This document shows positions 15,523-22,525 of a stretch of DNA of 28,930 bases, in pieces. The stretch lies in the IMG/VR virus record IMGVR_UViG_3300046096_000317, positions 1 to 28,930 of that record, one strand, 5' to 3'. Positions within the stretch are counted from its first letter, which is position 1. Each line of letters begins with the position of its first letter. The DNA is from a virus. Below the pieces are notes generated by a model. The model was not told where the DNA came from. It made no database searches and saw nothing but the letters and a program-made list of their open reading frames with translations. Position numbers and translations under genes: made by a program.

Positions 15523-15900
15523 ATGGCAATAAATGCAAATTTCGCAGGCACCCCAAAAGTAGGGGCAGCGGTTATATCAGCGGCTAACACAGCACTTGAT
15601 GGTACAGGCACTGTACCAGTAGTCTTTACTGCGGGGGCTAGTGGTTCTCGCTTAGATAGTGTGACAGTAAAAGCACTTACTACTACTGTTAATGGTATGG
15701 TTCGATTGTTTCTGCATAATGGCACTACGTTTTTTCTATTAACTGAAATAGAGATGATGGCAGCTACTTCAAGTACTACTACAAAATCTGCTGAAAATGG
15801 TATAACTCTTAATATTGTTATTCCTACAGGTTGGAGTCTAAGAGCTTCTACCAGTATTGCTCAAAGTTACAATGTAATAGCTATTGGAGGTGATTTCTAA
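15523..15900 (+). CDS. Small beta-rich tail-tip/fibre-associated protein
   Basis: 125 residues, predicted all-beta, opening MAINANFAGTPKVGAAVISA. The pattern 'VKALTTTVNGMVRLFLHNGTT' (split here as VKALTTTVNG and MVRLFLHNGT) followed by an acidic strand and a late IPTGWSLRASTS strand is seen in small phage proteins encoded beside tail fibres, probably a single beta-sandwich domain. No enzymatic residues are visible. The stop overlaps the next ATG (TAATG), indicating coupled expression with the large repeat protein, so it may be its attachment, capping or chaperone partner. Confidence 0.5.
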   Translation: MAINANFAGTPKVGAAVISAANTALDGTGTVPVVFTAGASGSRLDSVTVKALTTTVNGMVRLFLHNGTTFFLLTEIEMMAATSSTTTKSAENGITLNIVIPTGWSLRASTSIAQSYNVIAIGGDF

Positions 15901-18338
15901 TGAACTACGGTACTTACTCCTTTCCCAAGAAGTCTTATGATTTCGATATGGACACCGAAGGTACGGTGGCTTTGGTAGCCGCCTCGACTATACAGTCCGG
16001 TGATATAGTCTTTAATACTTTAGATGGGGCAGTTTCGCTGCAAGTGCCACAACCTGTCACATCTACTATAGACAATAACTCTACTAGCCCAATTTACCCC
16101 GTAGAGTTGGTTACCCCCTCAAGTGAGAACGCTATTGCAATATGCACACTAGTCAGTGGGGATACCGTAGTTGTAACAAGTACAGCTACTGCTGTAAAAT
16201 TCAGCCGTTACAACTCTTCAGGTGTACTTCAAGGTAGTATAACTACTGTAGAGACGCTTTCTTCAGTTCAGACTGTGGATGTTGCAGCCTTGACAGGGGG
16301 TAGTTTTGTTATAGCTTATGGGTATAATGTTGCAGGCGTTAAATTTGCACAGTACTCTTCTACAGGCACATTGGTAGGCTCAATTACCAATATCCAGAAC
16401 CCTGGACAGTTGGCTAGAGTAGCAGTAGCTCCACTGACTAGTGGTAACTTTGTTGTAATTTGGGGTATATCTGGTGGTGGTGCTAGTTTTGCTCAGTACA
16501 CTACAGCCAACGCTCTAGTCGGGAGTGTTACGTCACCAAGTTGGCCTGGTGGTGCTTCATCTTCATCTGTGGCTGTAGCTGGGCTTACTAATGGTAATTT
16601 TGTAGTAATTAGGGGGGGAGGTTCTAGTGGGTCAGTCGAGGCTTACCAGTATAACTCAAGTAATACTATAATTGGTTCGGTTATTACATTACAGACTAAT
16701 TTAACGACTTATTCATATGTGGGTGTCACAGGTTTAGAAAACGGCTCTTTCGCCTTGGTTTACCAAATGGAATCCAACCAAGTGCGCTACAGGATATACA
16801 ACACCAGCAATACTCTCATTTACGGTGATGTAGTACTCGCTAACGGCAATAACGGATGGTTGGCTGTTAGAACTCTAGCCAACGGTAATTTTGTAGTAGT
16901 CTACCAAGTTATTACAGGTACTCAGCCTGTGTACTACACCCAACTTACCCCCCTAGGAGCTTTTGTAGGGCTTAAGGATAACCTTGTTGGTACTTCCGCA
17001 GCAGGTTCTGGGCTAAGTGTAGCAGGCTTCAGTGATAGCAGTTTTGCTATTGCTTACTGTAACGCTGCAGGTCACTACTTTACTAAATTTAATAAAGTTT
17101 CTGCAGTACTTCCAGCACTTATCCCGCAACTTGACACTACGCTACATTCCACCCAGTACTCGATTCAGAGTATGGAACCAGCATCTACTACTAATGGCAG
17201 AGTAGCAAGTACACTTTTAGCCAATGATTGTTTTGTAGTAGCTTACGGTACAAATAACGAATCCGTCAGACTGTCCATAAGGCATCCTACAGGGCAACTT
17301 AAAGTAGGGCCAATTTCTATTGATAAAACTAACACAAATACTCAGGTTTCACTGTGCACTTTGGCTAATGGAAATTTTGTGCTAGCATTTATGGGTGTCT
17401 CCCAAGTTGGAAATTATCCCAAGTTTGTACAGTATACACCCGAAGGTGTCCGTGTAGGCTCAATAACTACAGTAGAAGCTAGCTCAGTTAACTCCCTAGC
17501 CATAACAGCTCTTAATGGTGGTGGTTTTGTTATCGCTTATTTGATCTCATCAAATGTCTTAAAATTTAATCAGTACGATAGTACTGGTACAATTGTTGGG
17601 TCTACTACTACAGTTGCGTCCTCTATTACGAACCCTATAGCCGCAGCTACTTTAACTAACGGTAACTTTGTAATAGCTTATCAAAATGCTACCAACGCAT
17701 TTTTTGCAATCTACAACACAAGTAATCAACAGCTTATATCCAGTAATGCAGACACAGCCACTATCACTAGTCCGTACCCTATCGCTGTAGTCTCCTTACC
17801 TAGCAGCAACTTCGCAATAAGCTGGTTTGTTACTAATGCTAGATTTGCAATCTTTGCACCTTCTGGGGTACGGGTAGGGGCGGTAATTACACCTGAAGTT
17901 ATAGGTACTGTAGCTATAGCTTTGGGGGTCGCAAGGAATGGTAATGTCTTATGTCTGTCAGGTGGCAAGCTGCACCAATACACATTGTCTGGTAATCTGG
18001 TGGGTTCTGTAGCTGTGGGTGGCAGCGGCACTACCAACGTTGCTGTGGCTATCTCAACGCTTACCAATGGGAGTATTGTATCGACCTACACTTTAGGTTC
18101 AGTTACTAATATCATTATACACACACCAAGTGCTAGGTATGTCTCAGGTGTTGCTCTCAATAACGCTTCCGTAGGTGACTATGTACGGGTTAGGTACATC
18201 AAGTCTGATTACCGAGCAGGTTCATTTAGTACCCGAGAAACCTTTGGTGTTGGTCTTAGTTTTGACCATAGAAGCCTTGGGGGTATCGCTGGGACTATTT
18301 CTAGCAAAACTCTATTCTCTAGAGGGCTTGCGTCATGA
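15900..18338 (+). CDS. Large repeat protein, putative beta-propeller receptor-binding protein
   Basis: 812 residues. From about residue 78 to 747 there are about 14 repeats of 42-55 residues with the core L-x-N-G-x-F-V-(V/I)-x-Y followed by a strand, a Q-Y/I-Y-N-x-S/T-G-x-x-V-G turn and a variable loop (for example LTNGNFVIAYQ, LANGNFVVVYQ, LNGGGFVIAYL). This is the four-strand blade rhythm of beta-propeller-type repeats, known from bacterial surface proteins. A non-repeat stretch (about residues 400-430) separates the first seven repeats from the second seven. The C-terminal 65 residues (VSGVALNNASVGDYVRVR onward) form a different, capping-like module. It lies between a fibre gene and a DUF4376-type gene, so host-surface binding is the likely job. 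The repeat call is firm; the propeller fold and receptor role are inference. Confidence 0.7.
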   Translation: MNYGTYSFPKKSYDFDMDTEGTVALVAASTIQSGDIVFNTLDGAVSLQVPQPVTSTIDNNSTSPIYPVELVTPSSENAIAICTLVSGDTVVVTSTATAVKFSRYNSSGVLQGSITTVETLSSVQTVDVAALTGGSFVIAYGYNVAGVKFAQYSSTGTLVGSITNIQNPGQLARVAVAPLTSGNFVVIWGISGGGASFAQYTTANALVGSVTSPSWPGGASSSSVAVAGLTNGNFVVIRGGGSSGSVEAYQYNSSNTIIGSVITLQTNLTTYSYVGVTGLENGSFALVYQMESNQVRYRIYNTSNTLIYGDVVLANGNNGWLAVRTLANGNFVVVYQVITGTQPVYYTQLTPLGAFVGLKDNLVGTSAAGSGLSVAGFSDSSFAIAYCNAAGHYFTKFNKVSAVLPALIPQLDTTLHSTQYSIQSMEPASTTNGRVASTLLANDCFVVAYGTNNESVRLSIRHPTGQLKVGPISIDKTNTNTQVSLCTLANGNFVLAFMGVSQVGNYPKFVQYTPEGVRVGSITTVEASSVNSLAITALNGGGFVIAYLISSNVLKFNQYDSTGTIVGSTTTVASSITNPIAAATLTNGNFVIAYQNATNAFFAIYNTSNQQLISSNADTATITSPYPIAVVSLPSSNFAISWFVTNARFAIFAPSGVRVGAVITPEVIGTVAIALGVARNGNVLCLSGGKLHQYTLSGNLVGSVAVGGSGTTNVAVAISTLTNGSIVSTYTLGSVTNIIIHTPSARYVSGVALNNASVGDYVRVRYIKSDYRAGSFSTRETFGVGLSFDHRSLGGIAGTISSKTLFSRGLAS
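16131..18140 (+). repeat. About 14 degenerate ~48-residue protein repeats
   Basis: Repeats at roughly 48-codon spacing, each with an (A/L)-x-x-L-x-x-G-x-F-V-(I/V) core. They are conserved as protein, not DNA, so they are ancient. An interruption at about 17110-17200 divides them 7 + 7. Confidence 0.75.
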
Positions 18339-18844
18339 AACTCTTAAATGTAGATGGTAGCGTCATCATTGAAGCAGACAGCATCACCTATGACGGGAGC
18401 TTACAGGCTTGGGTTGTAGGTAATGATGCGTACACAGATCAAAGTCTAAGGTATATGTTGGACACAGACCCATCAATAGCTTTTAATTTGGCTACAGCTA
18501 AGCTAGCTAAGAACCTTGAGATTAACAGGTGGAGGGCACAAGCTAATCAAACTACTTTTAATCACGCCGGTAAAGTGATAGCTTGTGATGCTCTGAGTCG
18601 TAGTGATATTGATGCAGTAGCAGGCAGTGTAGCCTTGAATGGGGCGTTTCCAGTAGGATTTCCTAACGCATGGAAAGCTGTGGACAACTCATATTTGGCT
18701 TTACCAGACATTGAGGCGTTCAAAGCCTTGTATGGCTCTATGACACTGCAAGGTACTATCAACTTTGGTCAGTCTCAGACTTTGAAAGCTGCACTAGCTG
18801 CTGCTGCTACAATTGACGAAGTTAACGCTATAGCGTGGGCCTAA
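18335..18844 (+). CDS. DUF4376-like tail fibre accessory protein
   Basis: 169 residues with start and previous stop overlapping (ATGA). The N-terminal 55 residues (VDGSVIIEADSITYDGSL) look like a small beta tail-attachment module. Residues about 55-169 show the DUF4376 pattern: a helix ending NLEINRWRAQANQTTF, a short strand with an ALSRSDIDAVAG turn, an AWKAVDNSYLALP stretch, and a final helix LKAALAAAATIDEVNAIAW. DUF4376 proteins occur beside phage and prophage tail fibre genes and are thought to be fibre tips or assembly factors. The assignment rests on pattern and position. Confidence 0.65.
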   Translation: MKLLNVDGSVIIEADSITYDGSLQAWVVGNDAYTDQSLRYMLDTDPSIAFNLATAKLAKNLEINRWRAQANQTTFNHAGKVIACDALSRSDIDAVAGSVALNGAFPVGFPNAWKAVDNSYLALPDIEAFKALYGSMTLQGTINFGQSQTLKAALAAAATIDEVNAIAWA

Positions 18845-18845
18845 T

Positions 18846-19343
18846 ATGAACTACAAACAAGTTCGACCTTTAATCAAGTCCGGTGACCTACTTGCTTGGT
18901 CACACAGAGCACCTTGGTATAAGTCTTGGTACGACTTTAAGATCGCTATGGTGCGTGCTTTTACTCAATCTGAGTACAGTCATGTAGGCATAGCTTGGTG
19001 CATTGGCGATAGGGTATTTGTACTAGAATCAGTAACACCTCTAGTGCGTATATATCCTCTGTCTAAACTAGGAGAGTTCTACCATGTGCCGCTGCCAGTC
19101 AACTGGGAGGATGCCCCACTTGAATACGCCCTGTCTAAAGTGGGGGAACCATACTCTCAGTTACAGGCTATACAGGCTGTTTTCAACACACCTAAAGATG
19201 ACAGTTTTTGGCAGTGTGCAGAGTACGCAGCAAGAGTGTTAAGGCTTGCTGGTATAGGTTTAGGGGACAACTACACACCTACCGCCTTGGTACGAGAAGC
19301 CATGTTACAGCACGACTCTAGAGTTACACTAATTAAGCCATGA
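18846..19343 (+). CDS. Permuted NlpC/P60 (YiiX/C92-like) cysteine peptidase/amidase
   Basis: 165 residues. The order SGDLLAWSH (residues 12-20), SEYSHVGIAW with candidate catalytic His46, VFVLES with Glu61, then WQCAEYAARVLR with candidate nucleophile Cys124 and a closing TPTALV strand is the circularly permuted NlpC/P60 arrangement (YiiX/YebB-like, MEROPS C92). Related enzymes cut cell-wall peptide or lipid-linked amide bonds. There is no signal peptide, so the protein either acts in the host cytoplasm or is carried in the virion. Its place just after the receptor-binding genes and before a papain-like gene (4-nt ATGA overlap) fits a virion-associated wall hydrolase. The family call is good; the substrate is unknown. 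Confidence 0.72.
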   Translation: MNYKQVRPLIKSGDLLAWSHRAPWYKSWYDFKIAMVRAFTQSEYSHVGIAWCIGDRVFVLESVTPLVRIYPLSKLGEFYHVPLPVNWEDAPLEYALSKVGEPYSQLQAIQAVFNTPKDDSFWQCAEYAARVLRLAGIGLGDNYTPTALVREAMLQHDSRVTLIKP

Positions 19344-20248
19344 TCCAAGAATACATACCACCACGTACTAACTACCTTCACGTTCCTCGACCAGAGAACC
19401 AAGGGTTTTTACTTAGCTGTACTCGCTTTGCTTTAACTAGTGCACTTGAATCTCTAGCAGCAGCAGCAGGAGAGTCTATACAGTTATCTGTTAGATTTCT
19501 GTGGTACTACACAGATAAAACTAAACTAAGTATAGAAAGTGCCGTAGAGACTATTAACACTATAGGTACTTGCTTGGACTCTTTGTGCCCTTATGTCGTT
19601 AACCCCGAAGCACCTTACAACATAATCGACATTGATACACCCCCTAGTCTTGCAGCTTTGTTAGATGCACAATCACGCAAGTTTGATGTACAGATAGAAG
19701 CCATAGCAGGTAAGACAGAGATTATGCGTGCGTTAGCCCAAGGTTCACGCTTGATGATTAACAGCATACCGGGACAGTTTGCGGAACATGCAGAAGCTGC
19801 TATAGGTTATGATATTGATAAAGGTGTGCATATTCAAGGGTCAGGTAACACTAACTATTGGGAACCTTGGGTTAGTTTTAGTAATGGTATAGTTACCAAA
19901 GTCTGGGCTATTACAAAGTCACCTTGGCCGCTTATACCTCACCCTGACTACATACCAGAGTCAGCGCCAGAGTTTGATGGTACAACTTTGAAGATACCTA
20001 AAGGTAGGGTCTATAAAGGTTGGCCTACACCTAGCGAACACTTCATAAATATAAAACTTAGATTTAGCAGTTTTGGCACTGTAAAAGTGAACGACCCCCG
20101 CGTTTATGGGAGAGAGGTGATATACTTCGAATCGGCTGCGCGGCTTTCTTTACCTGTGGTTTTTGTCAATGGCGTGCGTTACGAACGTGTCAGTTTGACT
20201 GGATCTGTAGTGGAGCATGTAAGCGCAGAGCCAGCGCCGCCATTTTAA
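19340..20248 (+). CDS. Papain-like (C1-type) cysteine peptidase domain protein
   Basis: 302 residues. The N-terminal domain follows the papain fold motifs: NQGFLLSC gives an oxyanion Gln21 and nucleophile Cys27, the same 6-residue spacing as papain Q19/C25. It is followed by the active-site helix (TRFALTSALESL), then EHAEAAIGYD with His150, like the papain HAVAAVGY. The third motif reads HIQGSGNTNYWEPW; where papain has Asn175 in NSWG this protein has Gly167, although Asn170 or Asn172 is close. Residues about 200-302 form a beta-rich C-terminal domain with no match I recognise. No signal peptide is seen. It could process a structural protein, cut a host protein, or act at the cell envelope. 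Genuine phage-encoded C1 peptidases are unusual. The fold is well supported by motif spacing; activity is uncertain. Confidence 0.68.
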   Translation: MIQEYIPPRTNYLHVPRPENQGFLLSCTRFALTSALESLAAAAGESIQLSVRFLWYYTDKTKLSIESAVETINTIGTCLDSLCPYVVNPEAPYNIIDIDTPPSLAALLDAQSRKFDVQIEAIAGKTEIMRALAQGSRLMINSIPGQFAEHAEAAIGYDIDKGVHIQGSGNTNYWEPWVSFSNGIVTKVWAITKSPWPLIPHPDYIPESAPEFDGTTLKIPKGRVYKGWPTPSEHFINIKLRFSSFGTVKVNDPRVYGREVIYFESAARLSLPVVFVNGVRYERVSLTGSVVEHVSAEPAPPF

Positions 20249-20267
20249 CTAACTACCAAAACTTTAG

Positions 20268-20711
20268 ATGCTAATTCAGCACTCGAAAAAAGATCGTAGC
20301 AGCACTAAACGAGCTACACTACTGGCTCTTTTAGACTCAGACGTATCAGCATTACGTATAGCTTTAGCCATAGGCGCAATGCTTTTTGGATTAGGCTTAC
20401 TTGTTAGCGACATGGGAGAAGACAACGCAGCTTACGTGCGTATGTTCTATCTAGCCCCAGCATGGCTATGGGCAACCGCTTTTTTTACCTATGCCGTTGG
20501 CAAGCTCTATATTGCTATAAGCTGGCCAGAGAGAATACCTAAAAGCCTTGCTGCGGCTATTATAACTTTAGGTTTATTCTTGTGGTCTTATGTTTACTTT
20601 AGCTTTATAGCTGATGGACAGAGCCCTGCTGAGTATATGATGACAAGTCTACTGATTTGCGAGGTCTGGATTGGTGCTCATACAATGGCTGGAGGAAAGT
20701 GTGTTGATTGA
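20268..20711 (+). CDS. Four-helix membrane protein
   Basis: 147 residues. Four hydrophobic segments are apparent at about 28-47, 60-83, 92-114 and 119-141, with a basic N-terminus (KKDRSSTKRA) expected in the cytoplasm. No motif identifies it. Between the peptidases and the lysis genes it could be a holin, an antiholin, or an inner-membrane protein for entry or exclusion. The next gene overlaps its 3' end by 11 nt. Confidence 0.6.
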   Translation: MLIQHSKKDRSSTKRATLLALLDSDVSALRIALAIGAMLFGLGLLVSDMGEDNAAYVRMFYLAPAWLWATAFFTYAVGKLYIAISWPERIPKSLAAAIITLGLFLWSYVYFSFIADGQSPAEYMMTSLLICEVWIGAHTMAGGKCVD

Positions 20712-21111
20712 ACCTAATGACATATGGCAGCAAGCTGTAGCCGGGACCATGGGCGGTGGAGCACTTGTAATGCTTATATTTAAAATACTGTCTTTTATAC
20801 GTAAAGAACAGGAAGGTCAAAGCTCATCTGTAGCAACAGGCGCACAGTTTAAGATGCTACAGGAGCAGATTAGCCAAAACCACAGCGACTTTGTAGACTT
20901 AAAGGCTGTAGTAAACGTGATGGACAAGACTATTCACAAACAACAACGCACTATCACTAGGATGGAGATGCTGCTTCGCCAGTTTACAGGGCTTGTAAAA
21001 GAGCAAGGTATCGAGGTACCTGACTACATGCAAGAAGAGCTTGATGAGCTAATAACTGCGAGTGAGGACAGGTCACGTAACGAGCAGAACCGTAGAAATA
21101 CTGACCCATGA
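20701..21111 (+). CDS. Membrane-anchored coiled-coil protein
   Basis: 136 residues from the GTG at 20701, chosen because GGAGG (20691-20695) lies 5 bases upstream; a TTG at 20671 would lengthen it but lacks such a site. One transmembrane helix (about residues 12-30, VAGTMGGGALVMLIF) is followed by a charged helical stretch (about 30-105) with heptad spacing and an acidic tail. The ATGA at its end starts the 37-residue gene. Such one-TM coiled-coil proteins sit beside holin and endolysin genes in many phages; antiholin or scaffold roles are only guesses. Confidence 0.55.
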   Translation: MLIEPNDIWQQAVAGTMGGGALVMLIFKILSFIRKEQEGQSSSVATGAQFKMLQEQISQNHSDFVDLKAVVNVMDKTIHKQQRTITRMEMLLRQFTGLVKEQGIEVPDYMQEELDELITASEDRSRNEQNRRNTDP

Positions 21112-21221
21112 CAGAAGGTACTACAGCTCTTATACTGCTGCTAGTTATTGTAACTATTACTGGCGTATGCGTCTACTTAGACAGTATTGCCGATAAGGAG
21201 AAAGACGATGAAGTTGAGTGA
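21108..21221 (+). CDS. Small single-pass membrane peptide
   Basis: 37 residues. It starts in ATGA overlap with the upstream stop and runs 14 nt into the endolysin gene. It has one hydrophobic helix (ALILLLVIVTITGVCVYL) followed by a charged tail (DKEKDDEVE). Its last codons contain the AAGGAG ribosome-binding site of the endolysin, so translation of the two is linked. A pinholin-like or holin-modulating role is possible; translation itself rests on overlap and coding plausibility. Confidence 0.5.
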   Translation: MTEGTTALILLLVIVTITGVCVYLDSIADKEKDDEVE

Positions 21222-21711
21222 CCACTTTACTTATGAAGAAGCCACTTTCTCCGATACAGCCGTTCGCTGTGGCGTCAGGAATGAACCCGACTCAGGTCAA
21301 CTAGCTGCCATGAGAAAAGCTGCAGAAAGTATGGAGAAAGTGCGTAGCTTACTGGGCTTACCTATCTTGATTAACTCATGGCTACGTATTGAGCCATTAG
21401 AGAGACTCGTAGCTAAAAAAGACTACGAGGGCTGGTGTGTCAATAGAGGTTACAAAGCAGATGACGAATCCTGGGCCTTATACTTTTCTCGCAAATCACA
21501 CCCAAAAGGGTACGCCATAGACTTCAGATGCCCACAATTTGGTACACCATTGCAAATCTGCCAAGCACTAGTAGCTACAGACCTTAGATTTAATCAGCTT
21601 ATACAAGAAGGTACATGGGTTCATATTGATTTCTCCCCTGCTATGAAGATGGAGGTTAAGACAGCAGGGTTTGGGGCTAGCGGTGTACCTACATACACAG
21701 TAGGGCTGTAG
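21208..21711 (+). CDS. Endolysin, M15-family peptidase
   Basis: 167 residues from the ATG at 21208, which has AAGGAG 7 bases upstream; an upstream TTG at 21187 would add seven residues and is less likely. The start LSDHFTYEEATFSDTA is the usual N-terminal motif of phage M15 (VanY/M15_3-like) peptidases. Zinc ligands are visible as SHPKGYAIDF (His98, Asp105) and WVHID (His139, with Asp141 beside it). Between strand ILINSW and His98 there is an enlarged loop (about residues 58-97). The enzyme would cut peptidoglycan cross-links (L-alanyl-D-glutamate or D,D-peptide bonds). With no signal peptide it needs a holin to reach the periplasm; the surrounding TM genes supply candidates. Confidence 0.82.
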   Translation: MKLSDHFTYEEATFSDTAVRCGVRNEPDSGQLAAMRKAAESMEKVRSLLGLPILINSWLRIEPLERLVAKKDYEGWCVNRGYKADDESWALYFSRKSHPKGYAIDFRCPQFGTPLQICQALVATDLRFNQLIQEGTWVHIDFSPAMKMEVKTAGFGASGVPTYTVGL

Positions 21712-21713
21712 CG

Positions 21714-22091
21714 ATGGTAGAGACGTATGGTTCAGCAGTTTTACTCGGCGTAATAGCAATAGCTGCGTGTTATATGCTGTACCGTTGGCAGCATAACCAC
21801 CCTAACTTTGACTTGTCAGATTTACTGACTGGCGATAATGGTAAAGTGAGTCTTGCTAAGTTTGGACAGGCTGCAGCACTGATAGTCAGTACCTGGGGTT
21901 TTGTAGCACTTGTGCAGCAAGGTAAACTTACTGAGAGCTACTTTGTAGGTTACATGGGTATTTGGGCCGGCTACCGCCTAGCCCAGTCAGCAATCGGTAA
22001 ACAAGCGGAGAACCAAAATGGTCTTTCTAAACCTAATACCACGAACAGCCCTCCTAGCTGCAGTTGTCCTCCTGACCGCCCTGTTAGCTAA
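21714..22091 (+). CDS. Holin-like membrane protein
   Basis: 125 residues, immediately after the endolysin. Helix 1 lies at about residues 5-22 (SAVLLGVIAIAACYMLY) and helix 2 at about 52-68 (AAALIVSTWGFVALV), with a possible third at about 77-92. The middle (FDLSDLLTGDNGKVSLAKF) is a conserved phrase in a group of small phage membrane proteins annotated as holins. The last 25 residues, rich in Pro, Ser and Cys, overlap the start of Rz by 74 nt in another frame. Position strongly suggests a holin or lysis regulator. Confidence 0.6.
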   Translation: MVETYGSAVLLGVIAIAACYMLYRWQHNHPNFDLSDLLTGDNGKVSLAKFGQAAALIVSTWGFVALVQQGKLTESYFVGYMGIWAGYRLAQSAIGKQAENQNGLSKPNTTNSPPSCSCPPDRPVS

Positions 22092-22521
22092 AGCTGCATG
22101 GGACGGGCACCAAGATGGTCAAGAGTTAATGAAACTGACTGACAAAATTAGCCAGCTTGAAAGTAATATTAAAGACAGCCAGTTTGCGGCTGCTAGTGCC
22201 CGGATTATTAACCTGAAGAAACTAGATGAGGCCAAAAATGCAGCTAAAAAACGTGAGAAGCAGTTACGTGATGATATTGATAGTCTCAAGTCTATCTCTG
22301 ATGGGCTGCGAACATCTGTCACAGAGGCCCGAATCATCTATCAGCTTGACGGAACTGCCCAAACCCCCAGAGACAGACTTGCCGATTTCGGGTACGAGTT
22401 ACTTGAAAGATGCGAAAGCAGATATCTCTCAGTGGCAGGACGAATTGAGGGCTATGTTGGATACATACAAGAACTTAGAGAAGCTTGGCCCACCACCCAA
22501 GCCTGTACTGCCAAGCGTTAA
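22018..22521 (+). CDS. Rz: Inner-membrane spanin Rz
   Basis: 167 residues with a GGAG site 7 bases before the ATG. An N-terminal signal-anchor helix (about 8-26, ALLAAVVLLTALLAKAAW) is followed by a long periplasmic coiled coil (about 33-115) and a short C-terminal region (about 120-167) expected to contact the outer-membrane partner. This is the i-spanin layout. Spanins fuse the inner and outer membranes in the last step of Gram-negative lysis, which fixes the host's envelope type. A second frame inside this gene encodes Rz1. Confidence 0.8.
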   Translation: MVFLNLIPRTALLAAVVLLTALLAKAAWDGHQDGQELMKLTDKISQLESNIKDSQFAAASARIINLKKLDEAKNAAKKREKQLRDDIDSLKSISDGLRTSVTEARIIYQLDGTAQTPRDRLADFGYELLERCESRYLSVAGRIEGYVGYIQELREAWPTTQACTAKR

Positions 22522-22525
22522 ATAG
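22238..22525 (+). CDS. Rz1: Outer-membrane spanin lipoprotein Rz1 (embedded in Rz)
   Basis: Lies in the other frame inside Rz and ends 4 nt beyond it. From ATG 22238 (GAGG 6 bases upstream) it has 95 residues; an ATG at 22226 is also possible. It has a basic N-region, a hydrophobic core (VMILIVSSLSL) and the lipobox LMGC with Cys24 as the lipidated residue, followed by a mature part rich in proline (LPKPPETDLP, GPPPKPVLP). This is the o-spanin signature. It is longer than lambda Rz1 and carries a helical segment (about 60-85). Nesting in Rz is typical. Confidence 0.85.
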   Translation: MQLKNVRSSYVMILIVSSLSLMGCEHLSQRPESSISLTELPKPPETDLPISGTSYLKDAKADISQWQDELRAMLDTYKNLEKLGPPPKPVLPSVK

